Notes: generated by a model not told the origin, from the sequence alone. Shown: positions 8,764 to 18,258, counted from the first letter of the stretch. The stretch: 64,000 nt of DNA from Rhodocyclales bacterium GT-UBC (GCA_003583745.1 QXPY01000006.1:1-64000); one strand, 5' to 3'. Made by a program: numbers and translations.

Positions 8764-10189
8764 TGCTGTCGTCAGTCGGGGGCGGGTCCTGTGCTGCGAT
8801 ACCCTGGCAGCTAGGGCTGGTGTCAGAGACGGCCAACGACTTTCAACGGCTCTTGGCTTGCAGCCGGGACTGGCGGTTTTCGAGCGCGATACGCAGCTTG
8901 AGTGCAGGGCGCTGGAGAGCCTGGCCTGTTGGGCTGGCCGCTTCACGCCAACGGTCAGTGTGTCCGAGCCAGCCACGCTTCTGCTCGAGATTGCCGGATG
9001 CCAACGGCTGTTTGGCGGCCTTGAGGCGATTGTCGACGTCGTGCAAGCGGGCTGTGCGGCTCAGTCCTACAGCATAGGCTGGGCGGTAGCACCGACGCCC
9101 TTGGCGGCTGAATGGTTGGCTCGTGCTGGTGCCGGGCAAGTTCTTCGAGATATTCCCCAGATGCGGCAGGCGCTGGCAGGCTTGTCCTGTGCGGTTCCCG
9201 ACTGGGGGCGGGATGCACAGGCCCGGCTCGATGCCTTTGGCCTGAGCCGTCTGGGCGATTTGCGCGCCTTGCCTTCAGCCGGTCTGCGGCAACGGATTGG
9301 TCCTCTCGCGCTGGATGCCTTGCTGCGCGCCTGGGGCGAGATGCCAGACCCGCGGCGGAACTTTGTCTTTCCCGAGCAGTTTGCGCAGAAATTGGAATTG
9401 CCAGCCCGGATCGAGCAGGCCGAGGCCCTGGTTTTTGCCGGACAGCGCCTGTTTTCGGCCTTCGCCGGTTGGCTGCAGGGGCGGCAATTGCTGGTTCGCG
9501 TCTGTCGTTTGCAGCTGACGCACGACGATGCGTCGCAGACTGACCTGCCCCTGCGCTTTGCCGAACCTGCCGCCGATGAAGGACGTTTTGTCCGTTTGTT
9601 GCGCGAGCATCTCGGGCGTTTGTTGTTGCGTGCGCCGGTCGAAGCCATTGCCTTGCTGGCCGATGAGTTGCAGCCTTCTTCCGGCACAACGGCCAGCCTT
9701 TTCGAACAACCCCGGCAGGGCGAAGGCACGCTGGTTTGCCTGGAGCGCTTGCAGGCCCGCCTGGGCGGTGCCGCCGTACAGGTGTTGGGCGCGAAGGCGG
9801 ATTACCGCCCGGAATGTGCCAGCTCAGGCCATGCGCCGAATGCCATGGTGTCGGCCGGAGATCCTTCGCTGACTGGCTTGCCTGGTGGCGCGCAACGACC
9901 GCTTTGGTTGTTGCCGGTCCCGCAGGCTTTGATCGAGCGCCATGGCTGCCCGTACTGGCATGGCGCGTTGAAGCTGCTGTCGCGTGGCGAGCGCCTGGAG
10001 AGCGGTTGGTGGGATGAGGGCGAGGCTGCTCTGTCGGGGGGGGACGCTGTATCAGACAACAAGACAGGCAAGCCGGCAGGTATTGGCGACGTACGGCGCG
10101 ATTATTTCGTGGCTCGCAATCCGCTGGGGCAGTGGGCCTGGGTTTTCCGCGATGCGGAAGGCTGGTTCCTGCACGGCCTGTTTGCCTGA
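8696..10189 (+). CDS. imuB: Inactive Y-family polymerase-like protein ImuB
   Basis: ImuB is a Y-family DNA polymerase relative without polymerase activity that bridges the beta clamp, ImuA and DnaE2. The 497-residue protein starts at GTG 8696 ([15 protein letters not shown]), preceded by GGGAG. It keeps the Y-family fold, including the little-finger region, but at the N-terminus it lacks the DxDxF catalytic signature. The frame is open further upstream only inside imuA. The C-terminus (DYFVARNPLGQWAWVFRDAEGWFLHGLF) is the usual ImuB ending. Confidence 0.9.
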   Translation: MLWLALHFPLLPLEALPLRQSPSAVVSRGRVLCCDTLAARAGVRDGQRLSTALGLQPGLAVFERDTQLECRALESLACWAGRFTPTVSVSEPATLLLEIAGCQRLFGGLEAIVDVVQAGCAAQSYSIGWAVAPTPLAAEWLARAGAGQVLRDIPQMRQALAGLSCAVPDWGRDAQARLDAFGLSRLGDLRALPSAGLRQRIGPLALDALLRAWGEMPDPRRNFVFPEQFAQKLELPARIEQAEALVFAGQRLFSAFAGWLQGRQLLVRVCRLQLTHDDASQTDLPLRFAEPAADEGRFVRLLREHLGRLLLRAPVEAIALLADELQPSSGTTASLFEQPRQGEGTLVCLERLQARLGGAAVQVLGAKADYRPECASSGHAPNAMVSAGDPSLTGLPGGAQRPLWLLPVPQALIERHGCPYWHGALKLLSRGERLESGWWDEGEAALSGGDAVSDNKTGKPAGIGDVRRDYFVARNPLGQWAWVFRDAEGWFLHGLFA

Positions 10190-10205
10190 TTCGGGAGAGT
10201 GGGTC

Positions 10206-13200
10206 ATGTCCTTGCCGGAGTATGCAGAGCTGCACTGTCTGTCCAATTTCAGCTTCCTGCGCGGTGCGTCGCACCCGGATGAATTGGTCGAACGTGCGGT
10301 CGTTCAGGGCTATCGCGCCTTGGCGCTGACCGACGAGTGTTCGCTGGCCGGCGTCGTGCGCGCCCATCTGGCGGCACGGCAAACTGCGTTGAAATTGATT
10401 GTCGGTAGCGAGATGACGACGGTCGATGGTTTGAAACTGGTTTTTCTGGCCTGCAATCGACACGGATACGGCAACCTTTCGGCATTGATCACGCTTGCCA
10501 GGCGACGCGCCGGGAAGGGGGCTTACACCCTGCAGCGCAAGGATCTCGAGGCCTTGTCGCCGAGCGGTGCGGTGCCCGATTGCCTGGTGCTCTGGGTGCC
10601 TGGTACGACGCCTGAGGCGGCGGATGGGCAGTGGCTGGCACAGCGCTTTCCGGGGCGTTGCTGGATTGCTGCCGAGTTGTTGGCCGCCGGCGACGATAGC
10701 GCTCGTCTGGATACATTGCTGGCACTAAGCAGCGTTTGTGGCCTGCCGATGGTGGCAGCGGGCGATGTCCATATGCATGTCCGGGCCCGCCGGCCGATAC
10801 AGGATGTGCTGACCGCGCTGCGCCTTAAAACCTCGGTTTTCGAGGCGGGGTATCGGCTTTTTCCCAATGGCGAGCGTCACCTGCGCTCGCGTCTGCGCCT
10901 GTCCCGCCTGTATCCGCCGGAATGGTTGGCCGAGACCTTGGTGATTGCTGCGCTGTGCAATTTTTCGCTCGATGAGTTGCGTTACGAATATCCTGAGGAA
11001 ATCGTGCCGGCGGGCGAGACGCCAGCCGGCTGGTTGCGCCACGAGACGGAGCAGGGCTTGCTGCGGCGCTATCCGGCGGCCGTGCCGGACAGTGTCCGGG
11101 GGCGCGTCGAGCATGAATTGGCCTTGATTGCCGAGATGGGCTACGAGGCTTATTTTTTGACGGTGTACGACATCGTCTGTTTTGCCCGCAGTCGGGGCAT
11201 TCTTTGTCAGGGGCGGGGGTCGGCGGCCAATTCCGCGGTGTGCTATGCGCTGGGGGTGACGGAAGTCGATCCTGCCCGTTCGTCCCTGTTGTTCGAGCGT
11301 TTCGTTTCGAAAGAGCGCGGCGAACCGCCGGATATCGATGTCGATTTCGAACACGAGCGACGCGAGGAGGTGATCCAGTACATCTATCGCAAATACGGCC
11401 GCGAGCGGGCCGCCCTGGCGGCGGCCCTGATTACCTATCGCACCAAGGGCGCTCTGCGCGATGCCGGCCGGGCCCTCGGTTTCGGCATTGCCCAGATCAA
11501 TGCGCTGACGGCGTCGTTGGCCTGGTGGGACAAACGTGAGCAATTGCCGGAGCGCTTTGCCGAACAGGGGCTCGACCCGGCCTCGCCGCGGGTCGAGAAA
11601 TGGCTGGCGATTGCCGAAGCCTTGCGCGGCTTTCCCCGGCACCTGACCCAGCACGTCGGCGGTTTCGTCATTTCGCGCGGGCCGCTGTCCCGGCTGGTGC
11701 CGGTCGAGAGTGCCGCGATGCCCGAACGCAGCGTCATCCAGTGGGACAAGGATGATCTCGACGCCATGGGCTTGATGAAGGTCGATGTGCTGGCCCTCGG
11801 CATGCTGTCGGCAATTCATCGCATGCTGCAGATCGTTGGCGCCCAGCGTGGTCAGCCCATGCGGCTACAGGACATTCCGGCCGAGGACCCGGCCACTTAC
11901 GCGATGCTGTGCAAGGCAGACAGCATGGGCGTCTTCCAGGTCGAGTCGCGGGCCCAGATGGCCATGTTGCCGCGCTTGCTGCCCCGCAACTTCTACGATC
12001 TGGTGGTCGAAGTAGCGCTGGTCCGACCCGGACCGATCCAGGGCGACATGGTGCATCCCTACCTGAAGCGCCGGCGTGACAAATCCTTGATCGAAAAAAT
12101 CTCGCCGGCCGTCGATGCGGTGCTGGCGCGTACCTTCGGCGTGCCGATCTTCCAGGAGCAAGTCATGCAGCTGGCCGTGGTGGCGGCCAATTTCACGCCC
12201 GGCGAGGCCGACCAGTTGCGGCGGGCGATGGCCGCCTGGAAGCGCAAGGGCGGGCTGGAACCCTTCGAGCAGAAACTGCTCGCCGGCATGGCCGCCAACG
12301 GTCTGCCGGAAAGCTTTGCCCGGCGCATCATTGCGCAGATCCAGGGCTTCGGCGAGTACGGTTTCCCGGAGTCCCACGCCGCCAGCTTTGCGCTGCTGGT
12401 CTATGCCTCGGCCTGGCTCAAGCGGCATCATCCGGCCGCCTTCCTGTGCGGTTTGCTGAATAGCCAGCCGATGGGGTTTTATTCGCCATCGATGTTGATC
12501 CAGGACGCCCGTCGCCACGGCGTCGTTGTTCTACCTGTCGATGTGACGGCGAGCGGTGTGGATAGTCAGGTTACCGATTCGGGGGCGGTGCGTCTGGGGC
12601 TGCGCGAGATCAAGGGACTGGCTGAAGCGGCAGCGGCGCGTATAGTCGCCAGCCGCGGGCGCGGCGCCTTCCGCGATGTCGTCGATCTGGCGGCTCGCGC
12701 CGCTTTGCAGCGGCGCGATCTGGACCTGCTTGCTGCGGCCGACGCCTTGTTTCATCTGGGAGGCCATCGTCGGCAGGCAGCCTGGTCGAGCGCCGTCGCC
12801 GTCAAGCAAGGGGACTTGTTCGATGGTCTGGCCTTGTCCGAAACATCTGTCGATTTGCCCGAGCCGACGCTGGCCGAGAATCTGCTTGCCGATTATCGGC
12901 AACTGGGTCACAGCCTGCGTCCTCATCCCTTGCTGCTGTTGCGTCCGGAGCTTGAGGCTCGACGTTTCGTCCGGGCGGTCGACCTGCGGCATGCGGCGGA
13001 TCGCAGCGTGATTCGCGCCGCCGGCATCGTGGTCGGTCGGCAGCGGCCGGGCACCGCGACCGGTATCGTTTTCGTCACTCTGGAAGACGAAAGCGGCTGG
13101 TCGAACATCGTCGTTCAGCCCTGGTTGGTTGAAAAGCAACGTCATGAACTGCTTGGCGCGAGTTGTCTGGGGGTGTTCGGGCAATTACAGAAGGAGGGCG

Positions 13201-13286
13201 ATGTCGTCCATCTGGTTGCCAAGCGCCTGATTGATCTCAGTGCCTGGTTGGGGCGCCTGGAGACCCGCAGCCGGGATTTCCACTAG
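10206..13286 (+). CDS. dnaE2: Error-prone DNA polymerase DnaE2 (ImuC)
   Basis: This is a C-family polymerase alpha subunit for damage-induced mutagenesis. At 1026 residues it is shorter than replicative DnaE, as normal for DnaE2. It has an N-terminal PHP domain ([23 protein letters not shown]), the polymerase active-site motif PDIDVDF near residues 375-381 and a C-terminal OB fold ([26 protein letters not shown]). ATG 10206 is preferred because GGGAGAG precedes it. It follows imuB by 16 bases and completes the lexA-imuA-imuB-dnaE2 operon. Confidence 0.95.
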   Translation: MSLPEYAELHCLSNFSFLRGASHPDELVERAVVQGYRALALTDECSLAGVVRAHLAARQTALKLIVGSEMTTVDGLKLVFLACNRHGYGNLSALITLARRRAGKGAYTLQRKDLEALSPSGAVPDCLVLWVPGTTPEAADGQWLAQRFPGRCWIAAELLAAGDDSARLDTLLALSSVCGLPMVAAGDVHMHVRARRPIQDVLTALRLKTSVFEAGYRLFPNGERHLRSRLRLSRLYPPEWLAETLVIAALCNFSLDELRYEYPEEIVPAGETPAGWLRHETEQGLLRRYPAAVPDSVRGRVEHELALIAEMGYEAYFLTVYDIVCFARSRGILCQGRGSAANSAVCYALGVTEVDPARSSLLFERFVSKERGEPPDIDVDFEHERREEVIQYIYRKYGRERAALAAALITYRTKGALRDAGRALGFGIAQINALTASLAWWDKREQLPERFAEQGLDPASPRVEKWLAIAEALRGFPRHLTQHVGGFVISRGPLSRLVPVESAAMPERSVIQWDKDDLDAMGLMKVDVLALGMLSAIHRMLQIVGAQRGQPMRLQDIPAEDPATYAMLCKADSMGVFQVESRAQMAMLPRLLPRNFYDLVVEVALVRPGPIQGDMVHPYLKRRRDKSLIEKISPAVDAVLARTFGVPIFQEQVMQLAVVAANFTPGEADQLRRAMAAWKRKGGLEPFEQKLLAGMAANGLPESFARRIIAQIQGFGEYGFPESHAASFALLVYASAWLKRHHPAAFLCGLLNSQPMGFYSPSMLIQDARRHGVVVLPVDVTASGVDSQVTDSGAVRLGLREIKGLAEAAAARIVASRGRGAFRDVVDLAARAALQRRDLDLLAAADALFHLGGHRRQAAWSSAVAVKQGDLFDGLALSETSVDLPEPTLAENLLADYRQLGHSLRPHPLLLLRPELEARRFVRAVDLRHAADRSVIRAAGIVVGRQRPGTATGIVFVTLEDESGWSNIVVQPWLVEKQRHELLGASCLGVFGQLQKEGDVVHLVAKRLIDLSAWLGRLETRSRDFH

Positions 13287-13443
13287 GCACGCGACTCGTC
13301 TGCATGTGAGGTGCGTATCGATAGCAAATTGCTTGTCATCTGAAGCAATCGCGTTCAATCTTGTTAATGCAAGCATTGGCAAGCCTTTCCGGCAGTGTGC
13401 GTCGATCAAGCTCAGGGGGCGAAGCCACATATGGGAGATAAAT

Positions 13444-15813
13444 ATGTCGCTGAATCAGACGGTGTTCGATGCCGCCGAACTGGAACGCATGGACGCCTGG
13501 TGGCGTGCCGCCAACTATCTTTCGGTCGGGCAGATTTACCTGTTCGCCAACCCGCTGCTCAAGGAACCGCTGCAGCGCGCCCACATCAAGCCGCGCCTGC
13601 TCGGCCACTGGGGCACGACGCCCGGCCTCAATTTCATCTACGTGCATCTGAACCGGGCAATCCGCCAGCACGACCTGAACATGATCTTCATCGCCGGCCC
13701 CGGTCACGGCGGCCCGGCGGTGGTCGCCAATACCTGGCTGGAAGGCAGCTACAGCGAGCTGTACTCGGATATCTCGCAGGACGAAGAGGGCATGCGTCGG
13801 CTGTTCCGGCAATTCTCCTTCCCCGGCGGCATTCCCAGCCATGCCTCGCCGGATACGCCGGGCTCGATCCACGAAGGCGGCGAACTGGGCTATGCGCTGT
13901 TCCATGCCTACGGGGCAGTGTTCGACAATCCGGATCTGATCGCCTGCTGCGTCGTCGGCGACGGCGAGGCCGAGACCGGACCGCTGGCCACCTCCTGGCA
14001 TTCCAACAAGTTCCTCAACCCGTGCCGCGACGGCGCGGTGCTGCCCATCCTTCACCTCAACGGCTACAAGATCGCCAACCCGACGCTGCTCGCCCGCATC
14101 AGTCAGCGTGAGCTGGAGTGCCTGTTCGTCGGCTACGGCTACAAACCGCACTTCGTCGAGGGCGACGACCCGGCCGCCATGCACCGACTGATGGCCGAAA
14201 CGATCGATCTGGCGCTGGCCGAAATCCGTGCCATCCAGTACCAGGCAAGGCAGGGCGGCGAAGTCAGCCGGCCGCGCTGGCCGATGATCATCCTGCGTTC
14301 GCCCAAGGGCTGGACCGGACCGAAAATGGTCGATGGCAAGCCAAGCGAAGGCTCCTGGCGTTCGCACCAGGTACCGTTCAGCGACATGGACAAGGCGGAG
14401 CATGTCGAACTGCTGGCCGAGTGGCTACAGTCCTACCGCCCGGCCGAACTGTTCGATGCCAACGGCCGGCTGATGCCGGAGATCGCGGCGCTGGCGCCGC
14501 AGGGCATCCGGCGCATGGGGGCCAATCCGTATGCCAATGGCGGCGCCTTGCTGCGCGACCTGCGCCTGCCCGATTTTCGCGACTACGCGCTGGCCGTGCC
14601 GGCGCCTGGTGCGGTAGTCGGCGAGGCAACGCGGGCGATGAGCGTCTTCCTGCGCGACGTGATGCGGCATAACGCCGACAACTTCCGGGTCTTCGGACCG
14701 GACGAAACGGTCTCCAACCGGCTCGGCGCGCTGCTCGAAGTTACCGAACGCAGCTGGATGGCCGAGCGCCTGGCCGACGACGACCACCTGGCGCCAGATG
14801 GTCGGGTGATGGAAATCCTCTCCGAGCATGCCTGCCAGGGCTGGCTCGAAGGCTATTTGCTGACCGGCCGACACGGCCTGTTCTCCTGCTACGAAGCCTT
14901 CATCCACATCGTCGATTCGATGTTCAACCAGCACGCCAAATGGCTCAAGGTCTGCAACGAGATTCCCTGGCGGCGGCCGATCGCTTCGCTCAACATCCTG
15001 CTCACTTCGCACGTCTGGCGTCAGGACCACAACGGTTTCTCGCACCAGGACCCGGGCTTCATCGATCACGTGGTGAACAAGAAGGCCGACATCATCCGCG
15101 TCTATCTGCCGCCGGATGCCAACACGCTGCTCTACGTCACCGACCGCTGCCTGAAAAGCCGCAACCTGATCAACGTCATCGTCGCCGGCAAGCAGCCGGA
15201 TCGCCAGTGGCTGGACATGGATGCCGCGATTAACCACGCCAGCGCCGGTATCGGTTTGTGGGAGTGGGCCTGCAACGACCAGCCGGGCGAGCCGGACATC
15301 GTGCTGGCCGCCGCCGGCGATGTCCCGACGCTGGAAATGCTGGCCGCCATCGACCTGCTGCACCAGCTGACGCCCGATCTGAGAATCCGCTTCATCAATG
15401 TCGTCGACCTGATGACCCTGCAGCCGCAGGAAGAGCACCCCCATGGCCTGTCCAGCGATGAATTCGATTCACTGTTCACCACCGACAAGCCCATCATCTT
15501 CGCCTACCACGGCTACCCCTGGCTGATCCACCGGCTGACCTACCGGCGCAACAACACCAACCTGCATGTGCGCGGCTACAAGGAGGAGGGCACGACGACC
15601 ACGCCGTTCGACATGGTTGTGCTCAACAACCTCGACCGCTTCCATCTGGTGATAGATGTCGCCAACCGGGTACCCAAGCTGCAGCCACAGGCCGCCCACA
15701 TCAAGCAGGCCATGCGCGACAAGCTCAACCAGCACACCCGCTATATCCACGAATACGGCGAGGATATGCCGGAGATTCGCAACTGGCAGTGGCCGGGGGC
15801 GGCAGGGAATTGA
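13444..15813 (+). CDS. xfp: Xylulose-5-phosphate/fructose-6-phosphate phosphoketolase
   Basis: This thiamine-diphosphate enzyme splits xylulose 5-phosphate or fructose 6-phosphate into acetyl phosphate plus glyceraldehyde 3-phosphate or erythrose 4-phosphate. The 789-residue length and order match Xfp: phosphoketolase signature [18 protein letters not shown]/Mg motif [16 protein letters not shown]-terminal transketolase-like domain. GGGAG precedes the ATG. No acetate kinase or phosphate acetyltransferase lies beside it, so use of the acetyl phosphate depends on genes elsewhere. The 157 bases before it hold no gene. Confidence 0.95.
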   Translation: MSLNQTVFDAAELERMDAWWRAANYLSVGQIYLFANPLLKEPLQRAHIKPRLLGHWGTTPGLNFIYVHLNRAIRQHDLNMIFIAGPGHGGPAVVANTWLEGSYSELYSDISQDEEGMRRLFRQFSFPGGIPSHASPDTPGSIHEGGELGYALFHAYGAVFDNPDLIACCVVGDGEAETGPLATSWHSNKFLNPCRDGAVLPILHLNGYKIANPTLLARISQRELECLFVGYGYKPHFVEGDDPAAMHRLMAETIDLALAEIRAIQYQARQGGEVSRPRWPMIILRSPKGWTGPKMVDGKPSEGSWRSHQVPFSDMDKAEHVELLAEWLQSYRPAELFDANGRLMPEIAALAPQGIRRMGANPYANGGALLRDLRLPDFRDYALAVPAPGAVVGEATRAMSVFLRDVMRHNADNFRVFGPDETVSNRLGALLEVTERSWMAERLADDDHLAPDGRVMEILSEHACQGWLEGYLLTGRHGLFSCYEAFIHIVDSMFNQHAKWLKVCNEIPWRRPIASLNILLTSHVWRQDHNGFSHQDPGFIDHVVNKKADIIRVYLPPDANTLLYVTDRCLKSRNLINVIVAGKQPDRQWLDMDAAINHASAGIGLWEWACNDQPGEPDIVLAAAGDVPTLEMLAAIDLLHQLTPDLRIRFINVVDLMTLQPQEEHPHGLSSDEFDSLFTTDKPIIFAYHGYPWLIHRLTYRRNNTNLHVRGYKEEGTTTTPFDMVVLNNLDRFHLVIDVANRVPKLQPQAAHIKQAMRDKLNQHTRYIHEYGEDMPEIRNWQWPGAAGN

Positions 15814-15911
15814 TGGTGATTATTGGGCTTTGGGGGCTGGCGATCACCCAAAGGCTGGCGGATGGAGCTTTGGAAGCGGCTTTTCGCGCAAGGTCCGTGT
15901 TGACCGCAGGA
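15814..15911. other. Gene-free junction between xfp and the cassette block, with alternating stems
   Basis: CTTTGGG, CCCAAAG and CTTTGG alternate at about 15829-15875, so two mutually exclusive hairpins can form. CTGGCG occurs twice nearby. The segment GCGGCTTTTCGCGC just beyond resembles the core of the attC-like site at 16993-17064. I see no T-run terminator and no clear recombination-site ends. It may be a decayed attC site of the last cassette. Confidence 0.35.
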
Positions 15912-16463
15912 TCAGAGCGCATTGCTGACCTTCCGTTGTTCAGAACTTGCTAGACGCCATCCCCAAAGCATCAGGGCAATGCCAGATGCAATAACGCCAA
16001 ATGCGAAATAGAAAAATCGCTCTTGCTGGGCGTGATATGCGCCCAGCGATTGCTCGAGACTCAACAGGTCTTCCCCTGCATGCTGAATCCGCCATGCCAA
16101 AGCGTCCGTGCGGCCAGCAATATCCTTTTCAGTAAACCAGACTGTAATCTCCGCTCCATCTTTGAGTTGAAGGAGGTTGGGGGTTGCATTGCAGTCCCAG
16201 ATAAAACCGTAGTTGTTGATCCGTGCGCCGACGTTGATGTTTCCGGATTGGACCGTAAACAACGCCCATCGGCCCACTCTCGATGGCGCATGTACCTCAA
16301 CGCGACCTACGAGAGAACCAGAAATCGGACGCAGGTCTCCAGCAGCGGGTGGCGGAAGGAAAAAGTGGAGAAGTAAAAACGCTATAACAGCTATGACGCC
16401 AATCACGGCCAGGAACAGCCCGAGTCCGAATTGTCGAATGTCGCCGAGGCTTCGCGGTCTCAT
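15912..16463 (-). CDS. Hypothetical membrane protein, probable cassette gene
   Basis: The 183-residue protein has two membrane segments: about residues 12-36 (GLGLFLAVIGVIAVIAFLLLHFF) and about 147-166 (FFYFAFGVIASGIALMLWGW). Between them is a soluble domain of about 110 residues, probably extracytoplasmic, with a single Cys (WDCNATPN). The family is not recognised. The start codon lies only 2 bases after the R' end of an attC-like site, and there is no clear Shine-Dalgarno sequence. It is the last gene of the cassette block. Confidence 0.7.
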   Translation of the reverse strand: MRPRSLGDIRQFGLGLFLAVIGVIAVIAFLLLHFFLPPPAAGDLRPISGSLVGRVEVHAPSRVGRWALFTVQSGNINVGARINNYGFIWDCNATPNLLQLKDGAEITVWFTEKDIAGRTDALAWRIQHAGEDLLSLEQSLGAYHAQQERFFYFAFGVIASGIALMLWGWRLASSEQRKVSNAL

Positions 16464-16465
16464 GT

Positions 16466-16538
16466 GCTTTAACGATGCAACTCAACGGACCACGGACGGC
16501 GAAGCTGACCGTTGGTCCGCTGGAGCGGGTTGTTAGTC
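16466..16538 (-). repeat. attC-like recombination site A
   Basis: Read on the minus strand, the site starts GACTAAC and ends GTTAAAGC, close to the RYYYAAC and GTTRRRY integron boxes. Between them CGGACCAACGG pairs with CCGTGGTCCG and leaves one extra unpaired A in the left arm. Such extrahelical bases are a hallmark of attC sites. The site starts 3 bases after the stop codon of the 16542-16973 gene and ends 2 bases before the next ATG. At 73 bp it is in the normal attC size range. Confidence 0.78.
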
Positions 16539-16541
16539 GAG

Positions 16542-16973
16542 TTACTGTTGAAAGGAGTTTTGAATTTGATCGTTCCAAGCAAAGCTATTCAAAACCCAGC
16601 CGGTTGGTGATTTGTAGAAAAAAAATACCCATGGCAAGGCATGCTTTGCAGTTTTCTCGACGTAGATCAGACGCAATATTGAATCGCCAGCTTTTCTTTC
16701 GTTGACCAATTCATAACCAAATGATTTGCCATATCGAACACCAAATTGGTCGCGCTGAGATTTGGTTTGCAAGGCCAAGCCTTGAAATTCCGATTCCGGA
16801 ATGACGACATATGGCTTAATTAAAGAAAAAGCGGCAGCAAGTTCGCCTTTTGCGACCTGGGCCATGAACTTTTCGCTTAGCTGCTTTGCTTCGGCTTCCG
16901 ATTTGAATGTGTCAGCGTATGCGGCGATAGAAATACTAAGTGCCGCAATTGCCATACCGAGACGTTTGATCAT
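16542..16973 (-). CDS. Hypothetical exported protein (DUF4019-like), probable cassette gene
   Basis: This 143-residue protein starts with a Sec signal peptide (MIKRLGMAIAALSISIAAYA, cleavage likely after AYA). The mature part has an amphipathic N-terminal helix (EAEAKQLSEKFMAQVAKGELAAAF), then a small alpha/beta domain ending WVLNSFAWNDQIQ. The layout resembles DUF4019-type periplasmic proteins, a weak assignment by eye. AAGGAG precedes the ATG closely. Attc-like sites flank it on both sides, which supports a mobile cassette gene. Confidence 0.78.
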   Translation of the reverse strand: MIKRLGMAIAALSISIAAYADTFKSEAEAKQLSEKFMAQVAKGELAAAFSLIKPYVVIPESEFQGLALQTKSQRDQFGVRYGKSFGYELVNERKAGDSILRLIYVEKTAKHALPWVFFFYKSPTGWVLNSFAWNDQIQNSFQQ

Positions 16974-16992
16974 GATGCTCCTTAATAATTTT

Positions 16993-17064
16993 GCTAACGT
17001 GGAATTGATTCGCCTGCGCGGCTTTTCACGCAGGTCGCCTCAAGAGAGAGCTTAGGGGTTGGAT
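16993..17064 (-). repeat. attC-like recombination site B
   Basis: On the minus strand the site runs from ATCCAAC (a perfect RYYYAAC) to GTTAGC. A central stem pairs CCTGCG with CGCAGG, and an outer TTGA/TCAA pair lies beyond an asymmetric unpaired stretch. At 72 bp it is almost the same length as site A. The next gene's AAGGAG and ATG follow about 20 bases after the GTTAGC end, the spacing expected for a cassette. Confidence 0.6.
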
Positions 17065-17143
17065 GGACCATTGCGCTTAAGCCTAATGACACGGCAAATG
17101 ATATAGGCATAACGCAAAAGCGAAAACCGGAATGCGCCACTAA

Positions 17144-17225
17144 GCAACGTGGAAAGAACGAATGCGGGGCTCTCTGTACCCAGCCAGGACTAAACAGCGG
17201 CTTTGATTCCGAGCGACGGGTTAGC
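17144..17225 (-). repeat. Possible degenerate attC-like site C
   Basis: On the minus strand it starts GCTAAC, overlapping the stop codon of the 17221-17694 gene. It ends ACGTTGC, matching the ACGTTAGC end of site B in context (TTCCACGTT is shared). Internal pairing is weak. About 80 bases with no gene separate it from site B. Confidence 0.38.
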
Positions 17226-17694
17226 GGTGATAGAACTTTGCATTTGTAATTCTGTCTGCAGGGGTAAAGCGCTCTAACGCGGCAGCCAATACCTCAAGAT
17301 TTTCATATCCCTCAAAACGCATTACTTCACCAGAACAGGTTGTAACGACTATTGATGCCAAGGCGATAGATTTGAACTGCAAGCGCAGGTTTTTAATTTG
17401 AGAGATGTCGACGGTGACAACGACATCCTTGTAGCTGACAGCAATTTTTCCTGCATTTTCGTCCAGTTCAAGAACGGGGTAGGCCCCGGCCCCTTCTTTG
17501 ATGATTTTGTATGTCCTGCGTATTGGCGGTGCGAACAGCAATAGACCAATTACTGGAAAAGCCATGTCCGACAGAGACTTTGCATCCAATAGCATTCTCA
17601 AGCAGGCGACAGACAGTGCTGTCATGAATAATGCGAAGAACGCTGATTTGCGGTTCTGTTTCTTTATGTGTTCAGTGGTGATTTGGAGTCGCAT
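17221..17694 (-). CDS. Hypothetical membrane protein with C-terminal PH-like domain, probable cassette gene
   Basis: The 157-residue protein has two closely spaced hydrophobic segments (about 18-38 and 44-60) separated by a short loop with Asp/Lys. A cytoplasmic beta-rich domain follows (YPVLELDENAGKIAVSYKDVVVTVDISQIKNLRL). The overall plan resembles small bacterial PH-domain-like membrane proteins, but this is only a fold guess. The stop codon is embedded in the possible attC site C. No recombination-type box lies directly upstream, so it may mark the proximal end of the cluster. Confidence 0.7.
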   Translation of the reverse strand: MRLQITTEHIKKQNRKSAFFALFMTALSVACLRMLLDAKSLSDMAFPVIGLLLFAPPIRRTYKIIKEGAGAYPVLELDENAGKIAVSYKDVVVTVDISQIKNLRLQFKSIALASIVVTTCSGEVMRFEGYENLEVLAAALERFTPADRITNAKFYHR

Positions 17695-18018
17695 GATGAC
17701 CGCTACGAGTTATAGACAAAAAAAGTCTAATATTCTTAAGCTTGTCCAATAAAGACAAATGTTGGACAGGCCGAATCGCAGGCTGCACAAGGCATACCGG
17801 GATTTCTTCTTCTATTCATTTCGAGGGGTAAAAGACATACTGGATAAGTTTAAACCTACCTCAATGGCATTTTTGCTGCAACCGGTGAGCCTTTTCCGGC
17901 AATATTCCGCAGCAAATGTCAAATTGGTAATAAATCTTTAATCTCAATGTGTTACATTGAGCGCTGCCCGATTTGGGGCATAACTAGTACAAATATGCGC
18001 CGAAGCGCAAAGGATGTT
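17695..18018. other. AT-rich intergenic stretch at the edge of the cassette block
   Basis: No supported gene is seen. A short open frame at 17759-17941 has no ribosome-binding site and no recognisable features. Two inverted repeats stand out: TAGAC-N7-GTCTA at 17713-17729 and TGTCCAA-N12-TTGGACA at 17743-17768. The second contains GTCCAAC on the minus strand, a perfect RYYYAAC box, so it could be part of an attachment site. Confidence 0.4.
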
Positions 18019-18198
18019 ATGAATCAACTTGAAGTGTTGCGTGAGAATGCAACGAAATTGTGTGCCGAGCACGGCGTGACCATTCAGCCTTATGGCAAGG
18101 TCTGGTGGCTGATCGGTAACGGCATCAACCGCGTTGTTGCCGAGCTTGCCGGGCTATGCCGGTCTGACCTGCAACCGCTGGTCGTGGCGGAACGCTGA
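18019..18198 (+). CDS. Small hypothetical protein (59 aa)
   Basis: The frame begins at ATG 18019, just after AAAGGA, and encodes MNQLEVLRENATKLCAEHGVTIQPYG followed by an amphipathic second half. It has a single Cys in each half and no signal peptide. A clean terminator follows 35 bases after the stop, which supports a real transcription unit. The family is not recognised. Its C-terminal part (WWLIGNGINRVVAELAGL) looks helical. Confidence 0.65.
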   Translation: MNQLEVLRENATKLCAEHGVTIQPYGKVWWLIGNGINRVVAELAGLCRSDLQPLVVAER

Positions 18199-18232
18199 CG
18201 CGCTCCTGGTCAGCTACCGATTTTGAATAACG

Positions 18233-18258
18233 AACCCGCATTTGGCGGGTTTTTTATT
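18233..18258 (+). terminator. Rho-independent terminator
   Basis: The stem AACCCGC/GCGGGTT with a 5-base loop is followed by TTTTATTT. It terminates the 59-residue gene upstream. Confidence 0.85.

Larger units (their letters stand above)
15912..17694 (-). mobile_element. Integron-type gene cassette cluster without integrase (CALIN-like)
   Basis: Three orphan genes, all on the minus strand, are separated by attC-like sites of 73, 72 and about 82 bp. Each site begins at or within a few bases of a stop codon and ends just before the next gene, as in integron cassettes. The block is visibly more AT-rich than the flanking xfp and urease genes. No integron integrase is present in the window, so this would be a CALIN or the far end of a larger array. 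The call rests on site architecture. The distal site is the least certain. Confidence 0.65.

Noticed and set aside
8955-10463. Minus-strand frame of about 502 codons opposite imuB
   Set aside because: It is antisense to the imu operon. The product is Arg/Pro/Ala-rich with no domain.
17144-17225. Third attC-like site as a firm call
   Set aside because: Its ends and position fit, but internal pairing is weak, so it is listed only as possible and degenerate.
17759-17941. 60-codon plus-strand open frame at the cassette edge
   Set aside because: No Shine-Dalgarno sequence, no signal or domain, and the stretch is AT-rich with inverted repeats.
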